Source of the DNA: Brevundimonas sp. 357
GTDB taxonomy: Bacteria > Pseudomonadota > Alphaproteobacteria > Caulobacterales > Caulobacteraceae
Direction of reading: 5' to 3'
DNA length: 64,000 nt
NCBI RefSeq assembly: GCF_003938605.1
Contig: NZ_RHWX01000011.1
Coordinates: 62,001-126,000 of the forward strand
A model generated the notes under the pieces. That model did no database searches, was not told the DNA's origin, and saw only the letters and a list, made by a program, of their open reading frames with translations. The translations under genes and the position numbers were made by a program. Positions 1 to 8,302 of this stretch are shown here, piece by piece; positions within the stretch are counted from its first letter, which is position 1; each line of letters starts with the position of its first letter.

Positions 1-135
1 GTCCAGCCGGTCAAGTTCGACTACTACACCCCGACCCTGGCCGATGCGCGCGGTTCGACCACATGGACCGACGCCCAGCGCGCCTATGACCGCCTGGCTC
101 GCAACCTGGCCGAGGGTCGCTTCGTCAAGCGCTGA
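1..135 (+). CDS. C-terminal end of an unidentified protein (5' truncated)
   Basis: An open frame runs from the first base of the window to a TGA at 133-135 and gives 44 residues ending in EGRFVKR. The rest of the gene lies outside the window. The fragment is rich in Asp, Arg, Ala and Tyr, with no membrane segment or motif I recognise. It converges with proC, whose stop is 12 bp downstream on the other strand, so the gap is too short for an obvious terminator. That the frame is coding is inferred from its uninterrupted reading and normal codon use. Confidence 0.55.
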   Translation, partial: VQPVKFDYYTPTLADARGSTTWTDAQRAYDRLARNLAEGRFVKR

Positions 136-147
136 AGCGCCTGACGA

Positions 148-951
148 TCAGCCGCTGAGTTCAGTGGACTTGGCGACCGCCGCCTTCACGGCGCTTTCGA
201 CAGAATGGTCGAGGGCGCCGTTTTCATTGAGGGCGATCAGACCGGCCTGCGTCACGCCGCCGGGCGAGGCCACGCGGTCGATCAGGGCGTTCAGAGCCTC
301 GTCGCCCTCCACCCCCGCCGCAGCCGAACGCAGGGTGGCGCGCGCCAGACGGGCGGCGGCCTCGGGCGACAGGCCTTCCGCCTCTCCAGCCTCGGCCAGG
401 GCGCGGGTGAAGGCGAAGAAATAGGCCGGGCCACAGCCGGACACCGCCGTCGCCGCGTGCATCAGCGTTTCGTCATCCAGCAGGACCGTCTCGGCGATCG
501 GCTCGAACAGTTCGCGCCCGACCTTCAGGGCGCCGGCGTCAGCAGACCACAGCGTCGCCACCCCGCGCGCCTGGGCCACGCCGGTCGTCGGCATGACGCG
601 CACGACCGGGCGGTCGTCATAGCCGTCAGAGATCGTCTCGCCGCGCACCCCGGCCATGACCGAAACGATCACGGCGTCTGGCGCCAGATGCGGCAACACC
701 GCCTGCGCCGCCTCCAGCCATTTGGCGGGCTTCACCCCGATGACGAAGGCGCGGGCGTTGGCCAGCGCCTCCAGTGGCGGATTGATCCGCGCGCCCTTGG
801 TCCGCGCCGCCTCGGCGACCGGCTTTTCAGACGGCGTCAGGATGATCAGATCGGCCGGGTCGACGGCGCCCGTCGCCAGCCAGCCTTCCAGAATGGCCGA
901 GCCCAGGCGTCCGACGCCCTGAAGCACGACCGGATGTCCAGAACCGCTCAT
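148..951 (-). CDS. proC: Pyrroline-5-carboxylate reductase
   Basis: Catalyses the last step of proline synthesis, the NAD(P)H-dependent reduction of 1-pyrroline-5-carboxylate, in the cytoplasm. The 267-residue length is normal for ProC. The N-terminal Rossmann fold has the dinucleotide loop GVGRLGSAI at 12-20. SGCGPAYFF lies at 171-179, and the helical dimerisation domain carries the family signature SPGGVTQAGL at 229-238. The start codon overlaps the stop of the upstream YbjN gene in a TGATG arrangement, so the two are probably translationally coupled. No proline pathway partner is adjacent. Confidence 0.95.
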   Translation of the reverse strand: MSGSGHPVVLQGVGRLGSAILEGWLATGAVDPADLIILTPSEKPVAEAARTKGARINPPLEALANARAFVIGVKPAKWLEAAQAVLPHLAPDAVIVSVMAGVRGETISDGYDDRPVVRVMPTTGVAQARGVATLWSADAGALKVGRELFEPIAETVLLDDETLMHAATAVSGCGPAYFFAFTRALAEAGEAEGLSPEAAARLARATLRSAAAGVEGDEALNALIDRVASPGGVTQAGLIALNENGALDHSVESAVKAAVAKSTELSG

Positions 952-1454
952 CAGGCGTTGCCCACGGTCTCGAACAGGCAGGCGTCGATCGCCTCCTTCG
1001 GCTTCTTGGAGCCGCGCACCATGAAGTCGAAGGCGGGATAATAACGGTCGGCCGCCTCGACCGCCGCGTCGATCATGGACGCGGCCTGGGCCAGGGTCGG
1101 GCGTTCAGTGTGCGGCAGGGCCAGGGCGTGGCGGAAGACGATCTCGCCCTCGTCCGGCCAGATCTCGAAATGGCCCAGCCAGGTGCGCTGATTGATCATC
1201 GACACCAGTTCATAGGCCGCCGCGCGGCGCGTCTTGGCCACCCGCAGGTCCAACGCCAGGCACAGCTGAAGGCAGTCCCCCTCGGGCCGCCAGGCGAACC
1301 ACAGCTCATAGTCCTTCCAGTCGCCGGCCAGGGCGAAGGCCAGATCGCCCTCGTCCGTGCGGTCGAACGGCAGGTTCTCCGCCGTCAGGACGTGTTCAAC
1401 CACATCCAGCGGATCAAAGGGCAGGTCGACCTCTTCGGGTCTCACAGCATCCAT
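951..1454 (-). CDS. YbjN domain-containing protein
   Basis: A 167-residue acidic soluble protein of the YbjN family (type III secretion chaperone-like fold). The conserved features are the early LTAENLPFDRTDEGDL strand region, a central WxxYELWFAWR-type stretch, and a long C-terminal helix ending before KKPKEAID. The biochemical role of the family is not established; E. coli YbjN is linked to motility and stress phenotypes. It sits between a ubiK-like gene and proC, all on the minus strand, and shares a TGATG overlap with proC. A second ATG lies 4 nt downstream in another frame and is not used. Confidence 0.85.
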   Translation of the reverse strand: MDAVRPEEVDLPFDPLDVVEHVLTAENLPFDRTDEGDLAFALAGDWKDYELWFAWRPEGDCLQLCLALDLRVAKTRRAAAYELVSMINQRTWLGHFEIWPDEGEIVFRHALALPHTERPTLAQAASMIDAAVEAADRYYPAFDFMVRGSKKPKEAIDACLFETVGNA

Positions 1455-1533
1455 CAGGCGTTCAACTTCTTCAGCAGCGGCAGCGACTCAAATGAGCGCT
1501 TTCGAGAACGGTAGGCGTGTTCGCAGATTCGGC

Positions 1534-1821
1534 TCAACCGGCTGAATCCGGGCTCGAAGCCGCGTCTGTGGACGATCCCTTGGCGGCCTTCTTCGGAGCC
1601 GGAGCCGCAGCCTTCAGCGCCGCGATCTCGGCGCGCAGGGCGGCGATCTCGTCCTTCAGCACGTCGAACTCGTCGCGACGGACCAGATCCATTTCAGCGA
1701 CGAAGCGGTCAGCCTGGGCGCGCCAGGCGGCCTTGGCCTCTTCACCTGCGGCCTGGGCCAGACCCATGGCGCCGGTCGTCAGCTTGGCGAACTCATCAAG
1801 GAGGGGATTGCGCGTCTGCAT
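1534..1821 (-). CDS. UbiK/BMFP-family accessory factor
   Basis: A 95-residue protein that starts MQTRNPLLDEFAKLTTGAMG and continues into an amphipathic helix and a C-terminal coiled coil (roughly 45-75), followed by a Lys/Ala/Ser-rich tail. This is the layout of the YqiC/BMFP family. E. coli UbiK of this family assists ubiquinone synthesis, and the Brucella member has membrane fusogenic activity. The ATG at 1821 is preceded by an AGAGG ribosome site. An upstream in-frame ATG at 1893 would add 24 unrelated residues and is less likely. It is divergent from lgt across a 177-bp gap. Confidence 0.8.
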   Translation of the reverse strand: MQTRNPLLDEFAKLTTGAMGLAQAAGEEAKAAWRAQADRFVAEMDLVRRDEFDVLKDEIAALRAEIAALKAAAPAPKKAAKGSSTDAASSPDSAG

Positions 1822-1998
1822 GGCGGCCTCTTGAGAACTCCCGGACCATCGGTCCGAAACGTGGTTAACGGTGCATTGATTTGGGTAAACCAAACCTTAC
1901 CTGCCTGCGGCCTATAGACTGCTTCGCGGGAAAAGCGCGCGACGAATGCAGTCCCGCTTGCTAGACGAGGGACAACTTCTGAAGGTGCAGGAGGCCCC

Positions 1999-2877
1999 GT
2001 GCCCTTTCCCGAATTCGACCCCGTACTGATCCAGCTCGGCCCCTTGCCCATCCGCTGGTACGCGCTGGCCTATATCGCCGGCATCGTCCTGGGCTGGTGG
2101 TACGCCTCGCGCCTGGCCAAGACGGAGCGCCTGTGGGCGCCGGGCAAGTCGCCGGTCGGCGGACAGCAACTGGACGACCTGGTGCTGTGGATCACGCTCG
2201 GCGTCATCCTGGGCGGCCGTTTCGGCTACGCCCTCTTCTACAAGCCGGCAATGTTCGCCCAGTTGTTCACCGGCGACAGCTGGGGCGAGCGACTGGAACT
2301 GCTGCAGCTATGGACCGGCGGGATGAGCTTCCACGGCGGCTTCCTGGGCGTGGTCATCGCCATCGCCCTCTACGCCCGGCGCCAACAGGTGAACCCGCTC
2401 AGCCTGGGCGACCTGATCGCCCCGGTCGCGCCGCTGGGTCTGTTCTTCGGCCGCATCGCCAACTTCATCAACGGCGAACTATGGGGCCGCGAGACGACGG
2501 TCCCCTGGGCCATCCGCTTCTGCAACGAGCGCATCCAGCAGATGTACGGCTTCTGCCCCGCCGGCAACGAGCCGCGCCACCCCAGCCAGCTGTATGAGGC
2601 GGGGCTGGAGGGCCTGCTGCTGTTCGTCGTCCTGTCGCTGGCGATCTGGAAATGGCGGATGCTGAAGCGCCCGGGCTTCGTCACCGGCCTGTTCCTGCTG
2701 GGTTACGGCGTCTGCCGCGCCGCGCTGGAGAACGTGCGCCAGCCTGACGCCGGGCTGGAGAACCTGCCGCTGGGCCTGACCATGGGCATGATCCTGTCGA
2801 TCCCGATGATGCTGGTCGGCGCCTGGCTGATCTGGCGGGCGCTGAAGAAGCCCGAAGTCGCGGCCTCGGTAGATTGA
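1999..2877 (+). CDS. lgt: Prolipoprotein diacylglyceryl transferase
   Basis: An inner-membrane enzyme that transfers diacylglycerol from phosphatidylglycerol to the lipobox cysteine of prelipoproteins, the first step of lipoprotein maturation. The 292-residue protein has about seven membrane segments, the FHGG motif at 111-114 and the Lgt signature GRIANFINGELWG at 151-163. The start is a GTG with an AGGAGG ribosome site 5-10 bases before it. At least one likely client, the DsbA-like lipoprotein at 25045, is in the same window. It is followed by a dispersed inverted-repeat element rather than a close neighbour. Confidence 0.96.
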   Translation: MPFPEFDPVLIQLGPLPIRWYALAYIAGIVLGWWYASRLAKTERLWAPGKSPVGGQQLDDLVLWITLGVILGGRFGYALFYKPAMFAQLFTGDSWGERLELLQLWTGGMSFHGGFLGVVIAIALYARRQQVNPLSLGDLIAPVAPLGLFFGRIANFINGELWGRETTVPWAIRFCNERIQQMYGFCPAGNEPRHPSQLYEAGLEGLLLFVVLSLAIWKWRMLKRPGFVTGLFLLGYGVCRAALENVRQPDAGLENLPLGLTMGMILSIPMMLVGAWLIWRALKKPEVAASVD

Positions 2878-2884
2878 TTTTTCT

Positions 2885-3000
2885 CGTCATTCTCGGGCTT
2901 GTCCCGAGAATCCAGACACGCGACGGTCGGTTTCAGGCTCGCGAGTTCCTATGTCAGGCCTTGAGTCTCTGGATCCTCGGGACAAGCCCGAGGATGACGG
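2885..3000. repeat. Dispersed inverted-repeat element, family A, copy 1
   Basis: Two inverted arms (about 2885-2914 and 2970-3000) flank a variable middle. Each arm is itself a small palindrome built on CTCGGGCTTGTCCCGAG and ends at GGATCC or a variant. Four more copies with the same plan occur at 33722, 36440, 44484 and 51441. The structure resembles REP/BIME elements of other bacteria. This copy fills the gap between lgt and the methyltransferase gene, and a spurious N-terminal extension of that gene would run through it. Confidence 0.85.
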
Positions 3001-3019
3001 ATTGAGAGAACAGCACGGC

Positions 3020-4117
3020 ATGATCCATTCCGCACCGTCCCCCATCTCGCAGACCCTCAAGGACCGGCTGGTCCGCGAGATCGTGCTGACCGGGCCGATG
3101 ACGGTGGCGGACTACGTCACCCGCTGCCTGCACGACCCCAGGGGCGGCTATTACGCCACTCGCCCCGCGCTGGGCGAAGGCGGCGACTTCATCACCGCCC
3201 CGCTGATCAGCCAGATGTTCGGCGAACTCATCGGCCTGTGGGCGATCGAGACCTGGACCCGCCTGGGCGCGCCCGAGCGCGTGCGGCTGGTCGAGGTCGG
3301 GCCGGGCGACGGCACGCTGATGTCCGACGTGCTGCGCGCGGCGCGGCTGGTGCCCGGCTTCCTGCAGGCGGTCGATCTGATCCTGATCGAACCCAGCGCG
3401 CCGCTGCGCGCCGAGCAGGCTCGTCGACTGGCGGACGCTGACGTGCATCCGCGCTGGCTCAGCGCCCTGAACAAGGTCGAGACGGACGCCCCGGTCATCC
3501 TGATCGCCAATGAGGTGCTGGACTGCCTGCCCGCGCGCCAGTTCATCAAGACCGAAGGCGGCTGGGCCGAGCGCCGCATCGGCGTCACTGACGACAATGA
3601 ACTGACCTTCGGCCTGACCGCCATCGCCGACGGCTTCGAGACGCCCGGCTTTGAGGTCGAACCGGGTCAGATCATGGAGATTTCCGAACAGCAAGCCGCC
3701 TTCGGCCGCGATCTGGCCAGCCTAATCCGCGCCGCCTCGGGCGCCGCCCTGCTGATCGACTACGGCCGCAGTAAACCCGAGGCGGGCGATACGCTGCAGG
3801 CCCTGCGGCGGCACCAGAAGGTCGATCCCCTGTCGACACCGGGTGAGGCCGACCTGACGCAATGGGCCGACTTCCCCCTGGTGCTGGAGGCCGCCGTACG
3901 GGGCGGCGCCGACGTGACCGGCTGCGTCGGCCAGGGCGCCTTCCTCAAGGCGCTGGGGATCGAAGCCCGCGCCCAGCGGTTGATGCAGGGATGCCCCGAA
4001 GCCGCCCCGGTCATCCAGCGCCAGCTGGACCGCCTGACCGCACCGGACCAGATGGGCGAACTGTTCAAGGCGGCGGCGATCTTCTCGCCGCGCTCGCTGG
4101 CGCTGCCGGGCTTCTGA
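3020..4117 (+). CDS. Class I SAM-dependent methyltransferase, NDUFAF7/DUF185 family
   Basis: A 365-residue protein of the family that includes human NDUFAF7, which methylates an arginine of the complex I NDUFS2 subunit. The family segment GDFITAPLISQMFGEL lies at 56-71 and the SAM-binding loop EVGPGDGTL at 92-100. The substrate of the bacterial proteins is not firmly established. I chose the ATG at 3020, because starting at 2951 would translate the repeat element into a nonconserved leader. A helix-hairpin-helix gene follows after 13 bp and then pgeF, suggesting one transcript. Confidence 0.88.
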   Translation: MIHSAPSPISQTLKDRLVREIVLTGPMTVADYVTRCLHDPRGGYYATRPALGEGGDFITAPLISQMFGELIGLWAIETWTRLGAPERVRLVEVGPGDGTLMSDVLRAARLVPGFLQAVDLILIEPSAPLRAEQARRLADADVHPRWLSALNKVETDAPVILIANEVLDCLPARQFIKTEGGWAERRIGVTDDNELTFGLTAIADGFETPGFEVEPGQIMEISEQQAAFGRDLASLIRAASGAALLIDYGRSKPEAGDTLQALRRHQKVDPLSTPGEADLTQWADFPLVLEAAVRGGADVTGCVGQGAFLKALGIEARAQRLMQGCPEAAPVIQRQLDRLTAPDQMGELFKAAAIFSPRSLALPGF

Positions 4118-4130
4118 GGCGGCCCGCCCG

Positions 4131-4400
4131 ATGATGGAGACTGATGCGGCCATGACCTTCACCGAGCACGAGCGCCAAATTCTGCTGGCGACCAAGGGCG
4201 TCGGCCCCAAGGTTATCGAACGGCTGGAAGAACTGGGCGTCGGCGGCTTCGCCCGCCTGGCCCAGGCCGATGCGGCCGTCGTCTGCGCCGGAGCCGCCGC
4301 CAGCGTCGGCTCGACCTGCTGGAAGAACAGCCCCCAGGCGCGCAAGGCCGTTCAGGCCGCCATCGACGCCGCCCGTTTCGAACTGGAGGCCGCCGCATGA
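4131..4400 (+). CDS. Small helix-hairpin-helix protein
   Basis: A protein of 82-89 residues that carries a helix-hairpin-helix element, LLATKGVGPKVIERLEELG, of the kind that binds DNA backbone nonspecifically, followed by Ala-rich helices. It resembles the TfoX C-terminal type of HhH domain but is too short to assign. The ATG at 4152 has a GGAG about 12 bases upstream and begins the conserved-looking part, so it may be the true start instead of 4131. The stop overlaps the pgeF start by 4 bp (ATGA), indicating coupling. No partner or target is visible. Confidence 0.75.
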   Translation: MMETDAAMTFTEHERQILLATKGVGPKVIERLEELGVGGFARLAQADAAVVCAGAAASVGSTCWKNSPQARKAVQAAIDAARFELEAAA

Positions 4401-5167
4401 GCCTGAACACGATCACCCATCCGCTGCTGACCAGGGCCGGGGTGCGCCACGGCTTCTTCACTCGCGCGGGCGGCGTATCGGACGGCATCTACGCCGGACT
4501 GAACGCCGGCGTCGGCTCCAAGGACGACCCGGCCCACGTCGCCGAGAACCGCCGCCGCGTCGCCGAATGGATGGGCGGCGCCGCCGACGACCTGTGCGGC
4601 TGCTATCAGGTCCACTCCGCCGTCGCCCGCGTGGCCGAAAGCGGCTGGGCCGGCGAACGCCCCGAAGGCGACGCCGTGGTCGCGGGAGTGAAGGGGCCGG
4701 TGCTGACCGTCCTGACCGCCGACTGCGCCCCCGTGCTGTTCGCCGACGCCGAGGCGGGCGTGGTCGGCGCCGCCCACGCGGGCTGGAAGGGCGCTCTTGA
4801 CGGGGTCATCCACTCGACCGTCGCGGCCATGCAGGCCCTGGGCGCCGAGCCGTCGCGCATCGTCGCCGTCGTCGGCCCCTGCATCGCCCAGGCCTCCTAC
4901 GAAGTCGGCGCTGACTACCAGGACCGCTTCGCCCACCACGACCCCGGCAGCGAACGCTTCTTCGCCCCCGGCGCCATCGAAGACAAACGCCAGTTCGACC
5001 TGCCCGGCTTCGTCCTGTGGCGGCTGGAGCAGGCGGGCGTCGGCGAGGCCGCCTGGACCGGCGACGACACGCGCGCGGACGCGGCACGCTTCTACTCCAA
5101 CCGCCGCGCCTATCTGGCGGGAGAGCCGGACTTCGGCCGGTTGATCAGCGCGATTGCCCTCTCCTGA
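4397..5167 (+). CDS. pgeF: Peptidoglycan editing factor (laccase-domain, YfiH family)
   Basis: A 256-residue protein of the Cu/Zn-dependent YfiH/PgeF family. E. coli PgeF removes peptides with L-Ser in place of L-Ala from UDP-MurNAc, correcting MurC errors; other members show oxidase or nucleoside activities. The metal ligands are conserved as His73 (QVHS), Cys110 (TADCAP) and His127 (AAHAGWKG). It is translationally coupled to the upstream HhH gene. Its location about 13 kb from murC is compatible with the editing role but does not prove it. Confidence 0.92.
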   Translation: MSLNTITHPLLTRAGVRHGFFTRAGGVSDGIYAGLNAGVGSKDDPAHVAENRRRVAEWMGGAADDLCGCYQVHSAVARVAESGWAGERPEGDAVVAGVKGPVLTVLTADCAPVLFADAEAGVVGAAHAGWKGALDGVIHSTVAAMQALGAEPSRIVAVVGPCIAQASYEVGADYQDRFAHHDPGSERFFAPGAIEDKRQFDLPGFVLWRLEQAGVGEAAWTGDDTRADAARFYSNRRAYLAGEPDFGRLISAIALS

Positions 5168-5168
5168 C

Positions 5169-5338
5169 CCTTCTCCCCTTGAGGGAGAAGGTGGGCGCCG
5201 GAGGCGCTCGGATGAGGGGGGCCAGCGCGACATTCGGAAATCAACCACGGCAAGCGGCGCGCCCATCCAGATACCAGGGCGATTACACCCCTCATCCGTC
5301 AGGCTCCGCCTGCCACCTTCTCCCACAAGGGGAGAAGG
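5169..5338. repeat. Dispersed inverted-repeat element, family C, paired copy
   Basis: Two inverted arms of about 50 nt face each other across the pgeF-lpxC gap. The outer core of the left arm (5169-5191) and of the right arm (5316-5338) is a 23-nt palindrome of the type CTTCTCCC...GGGAGAAG. The inner parts GGATGAGGGG and CCCCTCATCC also pair. The left core is identical to that at 15235-15257. The right core is identical to one inside murD at 35652-35674, read on murD's coding strand. It lies between two convergent genes and could form a long hairpin in either transcript. Confidence 0.85.
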
Positions 5339-5344
5339 ACGAAT

Positions 5345-6244
5345 TCAGCCCGCCATCGCCATGTCGGGCACGCGAACCGTTTCGCGCCAGGCGTCCGGTT
5401 GAGCCAGCAGGGCGCGGACCAGCTTGTTGTTCAGGGCGTGGCCCGCCTTGACGCCTTCGTAGCGGCCCAGCAGGGGCGCGCCGAGGACATACAGGTCGCC
5501 GATGGCGTCCAGCGCCTTGTGGCGCACGAACTCGCGCTCCATGCGCAGGCCGCCGGGGTTCAGGATCTGGTCGCCGTCGATGACCACGGCGTTCTCCAGC
5601 GAGCCGCCGCGGGCCAGACCGGCCTGACGCAGGGCCTCGACCTCATGGGCGAAGCCGAAGGTGCGGGCCGCCATGATGTCCGAGCGGAAGGTCGCTTCGT
5701 CGACGACGAAATCCACCACCTGATTGCCGATGACCGGCGTCGGGAAGTCGATCTCGAAGCGCATCTCATAGCGGTCGCAGGGCTTAAGGACGGCGGACTT
5801 GTCGCCCTCCTCCACCCGGATCGGCTTCAGGATCTCGATATAGGTCTGGGGCGCTTCCTGGCGGCGGAAACCCGCGCGGTCCAGCAGTTGCACGAACTGC
5901 AGCGCCGAGCCGTCCAGGATCGGCAGTTCCGGCCCGTCCACCTCGATCACGGCGTTGGAGACGCCCAAGGCGGCCAGCGCGGCCATCAGGTGCTCGATCG
6001 TCGACAGGCGCACGCCCGCCGCGTTCTCGATCATGGTGTTCAGGCGCGCGTCTACGACCGCCTCGCCCGAGACGGGGATGCGATTGTCGCGGTCGGTGAC
6101 GTCCGTGCGCACGAAGACGATGCCGTGGCCAGGCGCAGCCGGGCGCACGACCAGACGCACGCGGCGGCCGGTGTGCACGCCGACGCCGGCGCAGATGGCC
6201 GGGGCGACGATGGTCTGTTCGTACTGGTCGTTGCGGACCGTCAC
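5345..6244 (-). CDS. lpxC: UDP-3-O-acyl-N-acetylglucosamine deacetylase
   Basis: The zinc deacetylase that commits UDP-acyl-GlcNAc to lipid A synthesis. The 299-residue length is typical. Zinc ligands are His85 in TIEHL and His242/Asp246 in the HKALDAIGD stretch, with His269 (AGHALNN) as the expected second catalytic histidine. It lies directly downstream of ftsZ, as in Caulobacter and many other proteobacteria. A strong terminator at 6397-6424 separates the two genes, so lpxC probably has its own promoter in the 150 bp before its start. Confidence 0.96.
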   Translation of the reverse strand: MTVRNDQYEQTIVAPAICAGVGVHTGRRVRLVVRPAAPGHGIVFVRTDVTDRDNRIPVSGEAVVDARLNTMIENAAGVRLSTIEHLMAALAALGVSNAVIEVDGPELPILDGSALQFVQLLDRAGFRRQEAPQTYIEILKPIRVEEGDKSAVLKPCDRYEMRFEIDFPTPVIGNQVVDFVVDEATFRSDIMAARTFGFAHEVEALRQAGLARGGSLENAVVIDGDQILNPGGLRMEREFVRHKALDAIGDLYVLGAPLLGRYEGVKAGHALNNKLVRALLAQPDAWRETVRVPDMAMAG

Positions 6245-6394
6245 TCGGAAACTCTCTGTTGCGCGACCCGCCCCAACGGGACGGTCTTCGCCTCACCTGT
6301 CGTTTACGCCTCGGGGCTCAAGCCCGAAATGAAAGTCGGGTTTCGGATTGTTTCGGTTCGACGACACATTCCAGCCTCGGCGCCCACACGTGAA

Positions 6395-6426
6395 AACGCC
6401 CCGAAGGTCGGCTCCGGGGCGCTTCG
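6395..6426 (-). terminator. Rho-independent terminator after ftsZ
   Basis: Read on the minus strand, a CGCCCCG/CGGGGCG stem is followed by TTTTC, 25 bp past the ftsZ stop. This is the form of an intrinsic terminator and would separate ftsZ from lpxC transcription. Confidence 0.75.
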
Positions 6427-6448
6427 TTATCAGGACTTTTTGGGTCGA

Positions 6449-8041
6449 TCAGTTCGCGAGGCGGCGGAGAAAGGACGGGATCTCCAGGTCGTCATCCTCG
6501 GACTGGCCCACCTGCGGGTCTTGCTGCTGGGGCTGCATCGCCTGCGTCTGACGCAGTTGCTGGGTCGTGCGGTTCGACGACGGCGGCGGCGCATAGGACT
6601 GCTGCTGCTGCGGCTGCTGGCGCTTGCGGCCGAACAGACTCCAACCGCTGCGGCGGTGGTCGCGCTCGTCGTAGAAGGGCTCCTCGGCCGGCTCTTCATG
6701 ACGGGCGGCCGGACGCTGGGCCGGTTGCTGCGGCGCCGGTTGCTGACGCTGCGGGGCGCGATCGAAATAGAGGTCGCCCTGTTCCGACGAAGCCGCCGGC
6801 TGGGCGCGACCGGCGCCCTGCTCATACTCCTCGACCCACGGATCGACGATCGGCTCCAAGTTCCGCGGCGCATCACGGATGACCGGCTCGGGCTTGGCTT
6901 CGATTTTCGGCTCAGGCGCGCGAGCGGCCGGGGCTTCATAAACCGGAGCGGGCGCCGGCTGCGGCGCGGCTTCGCGCACCGGGTCGATGCGGACTTCCGG
7001 CTGGCGCGGCGCCGCGTTCGGCAAGCCGCCCGTGCGGCCGAAGCTCTGGCCCTGCGGCTCGATCTGCTGGATGACGGCTTCATCCATGCCGGTCGCGACG
7101 ACCGAGACGCGGATCTTGCCGTCCAGCGCCGGGTCAAAGGCCGCGCCGAAGATGATGTTGGCGTCGCCGTCCACTTCGCCGGCGATGGCGTTGGCGGCCT
7201 CGTCGACTTCCAGCAGGGTCATGTCCATGCCGCCGGTGATGTTCACCAGCACGGCCTTGGCGCCCTTCAGGCTGGTCTCGTCCAGCAGCGGGTTGGCGAT
7301 GGCGTTCTGGGCCGCCAGCAGGGCGCGGTCGTCGCCCGTGGCCTCGCCCGTGCCCATCATGGCCTTGCCCATCTCGCTCATCACGGCGCGGACGTCGGCG
7401 AAGTCGAGGTTGATCAGGCCCGGCAGGATCATCAGGTCGGTGATCGAGCGGACGCCCGAGTGCAGCACCTGGTCGGCCATGCCGAAGGCGTCGGAGAAGG
7501 TGGTGCGTTCGTTGGCGACGCGGAACAGGTTCTGGTTCGGGATGACGATCAGGGTGTCGACGTAGCGCTGCAGCTCGGCCACGCCGGCGTCGGCCAGGCG
7601 CATCCGGTGACGGCCTTCGAAGGTGAAGGGCTTGGTCACAACGCCGACGGTCAGGATGCCGCGATCACGCGCGCATTTGGCGATGACCGGCGCCGCGCCG
7701 GTGCCGGTGCCGCCGCCCATGCCGCAGGTGATGAAGACCATGTGCGCGCCTTCCAGGTGCGCATGGATCTCGTCCGCGCTCTCCTCGGCGGCGTTCATGC
7801 CGACCTCAGGGTGGGCGCCCGCGCCCAACCCTTGCGTGATGGTCTCGCCCAGTTGGATACGGCGGTCGGTCTTGGCGAAGCTCAGATGCTGGGCGTCGGT
7901 GTTGGCGACGACGAACTCCACGCCCTCAAGGCCGGAGTCGATCATGTTGTTGACGGCGTTGCCGCCCGCTCCGCCTACGCCGAAGACGACGATGCGGGGC
8001 TTCAATTCCGTGGCTTCCGGCCTGACCAGCGAGAGAGACAT
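6449..8041 (-). CDS. ftsZ: Cell division GTPase FtsZ
   Basis: The tubulin-like GTPase that forms the Z ring. The 530-residue protein has the GTP-binding motif GGGTGTG at 109-115 and the T7 synergy loop NLDFADV at 211-217. The globular core ends near residue 325. A long linker of about 180 residues follows, rich in Pro, Gln, Ala and Arg with no expected fold. The conserved C-terminal peptide [11 protein letters not shown] then binds FtsA and other partners. Long linkers are typical of Caulobacterales FtsZ. A CtrA-type box and a GANTC site lie upstream. ftsA is not adjacent; a receptor gene intervenes. Confidence 0.97.
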   Translation of the reverse strand: MSLSLVRPEATELKPRIVVFGVGGAGGNAVNNMIDSGLEGVEFVVANTDAQHLSFAKTDRRIQLGETITQGLGAGAHPEVGMNAAEESADEIHAHLEGAHMVFITCGMGGGTGTGAAPVIAKCARDRGILTVGVVTKPFTFEGRHRMRLADAGVAELQRYVDTLIVIPNQNLFRVANERTTFSDAFGMADQVLHSGVRSITDLMILPGLINLDFADVRAVMSEMGKAMMGTGEATGDDRALLAAQNAIANPLLDETSLKGAKAVLVNITGGMDMTLLEVDEAANAIAGEVDGDANIIFGAAFDPALDGKIRVSVVATGMDEAVIQQIEPQGQSFGRTGGLPNAAPRQPEVRIDPVREAAPQPAPAPVYEAPAARAPEPKIEAKPEPVIRDAPRNLEPIVDPWVEEYEQGAGRAQPAASSEQGDLYFDRAPQRQQPAPQQPAQRPAARHEEPAEEPFYDERDHRRSGWSLFGRKRQQPQQQQSYAPPPSSNRTTQQLRQTQAMQPQQQDPQVGQSEDDDLEIPSFLRRLAN

Positions 8042-8096
8042 TGTATTATTCCGACCTAAGAACCCTGCCCTTCGTCCCCGATGCGAACTCCCCGCC

Positions 8097-8101
8097 GAAT
8101 C
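8097..8101. promoter_or_regulatory. GANTC (CcrM) site upstream of ftsZ
   Basis: GAATC lies 56 bp upstream of the ftsZ start codon. In Caulobacter crescentus a GANTC site in the ftsZ promoter is methylated by CcrM and promotes transcription. The same arrangement is likely here, since a ccrM homologue is in the window, but promoter activity is not shown by the sequence alone. Confidence 0.55.
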
Positions 8102-8140
8102 GCATTGGTTATGAGCGCGTTAAGGAAAACCCTGACTGCG

Positions 8141-8155
8141 TTAACGAAGGGTTAC
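8141..8155. promoter_or_regulatory. Candidate CtrA box upstream of ftsZ
   Basis: TTAA-N7-TTAC at 8141-8155 matches the CtrA consensus TTAA-N7-TTAA at seven of eight positions and lies about 100 bp before the ftsZ start. CtrA represses ftsZ in C. crescentus by binding such a site. The spacing of exactly seven bases and the location support the call. Confidence 0.6.
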
Positions 8156-8250
8156 CTCGATAGCGTGAGTCGGGCGGAATGATAGTCGCTGCGAACAGCT
8201 TGACCGCAGATTTCGTGAACTTTCTTCGGTCTTGGTTCGCCGCGAATGTG

Positions 8251-8276
8251 AAAAGGGCGGCTCTCTCGAGCCGCCC
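8251..8276 (-). terminator. Rho-independent terminator after the TonB-dependent receptor
   Basis: On the minus strand a perfect GGGCGGCTC/GAGCCGCCC stem with a 4-nt loop is followed by TTTTC, 26 bp past the receptor stop. It would isolate the receptor transcript from ftsZ. Confidence 0.85.
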
Positions 8277-8302
8277 TCTCCGTTTCGAAAGAGTTGTTCG
8301 AC

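Noticed and set aside
1865..1879. A second CtrA-like box, TTAA-N7-TTGA, between the ubiK-like gene and lgt
   Set aside because: It has seven of eight matches, but at this base composition one or two such matches are expected by chance in a window this size, and neither flanking gene is a known CtrA target.
5399..8059. A very long plus-strand open frame opposite lpxC and ftsZ
   Set aside because: It is antisense to two certain genes, crosses the gap between them and their terminator, and has the Arg/Gly/His-rich composition typical of shadow frames in high-GC DNA.
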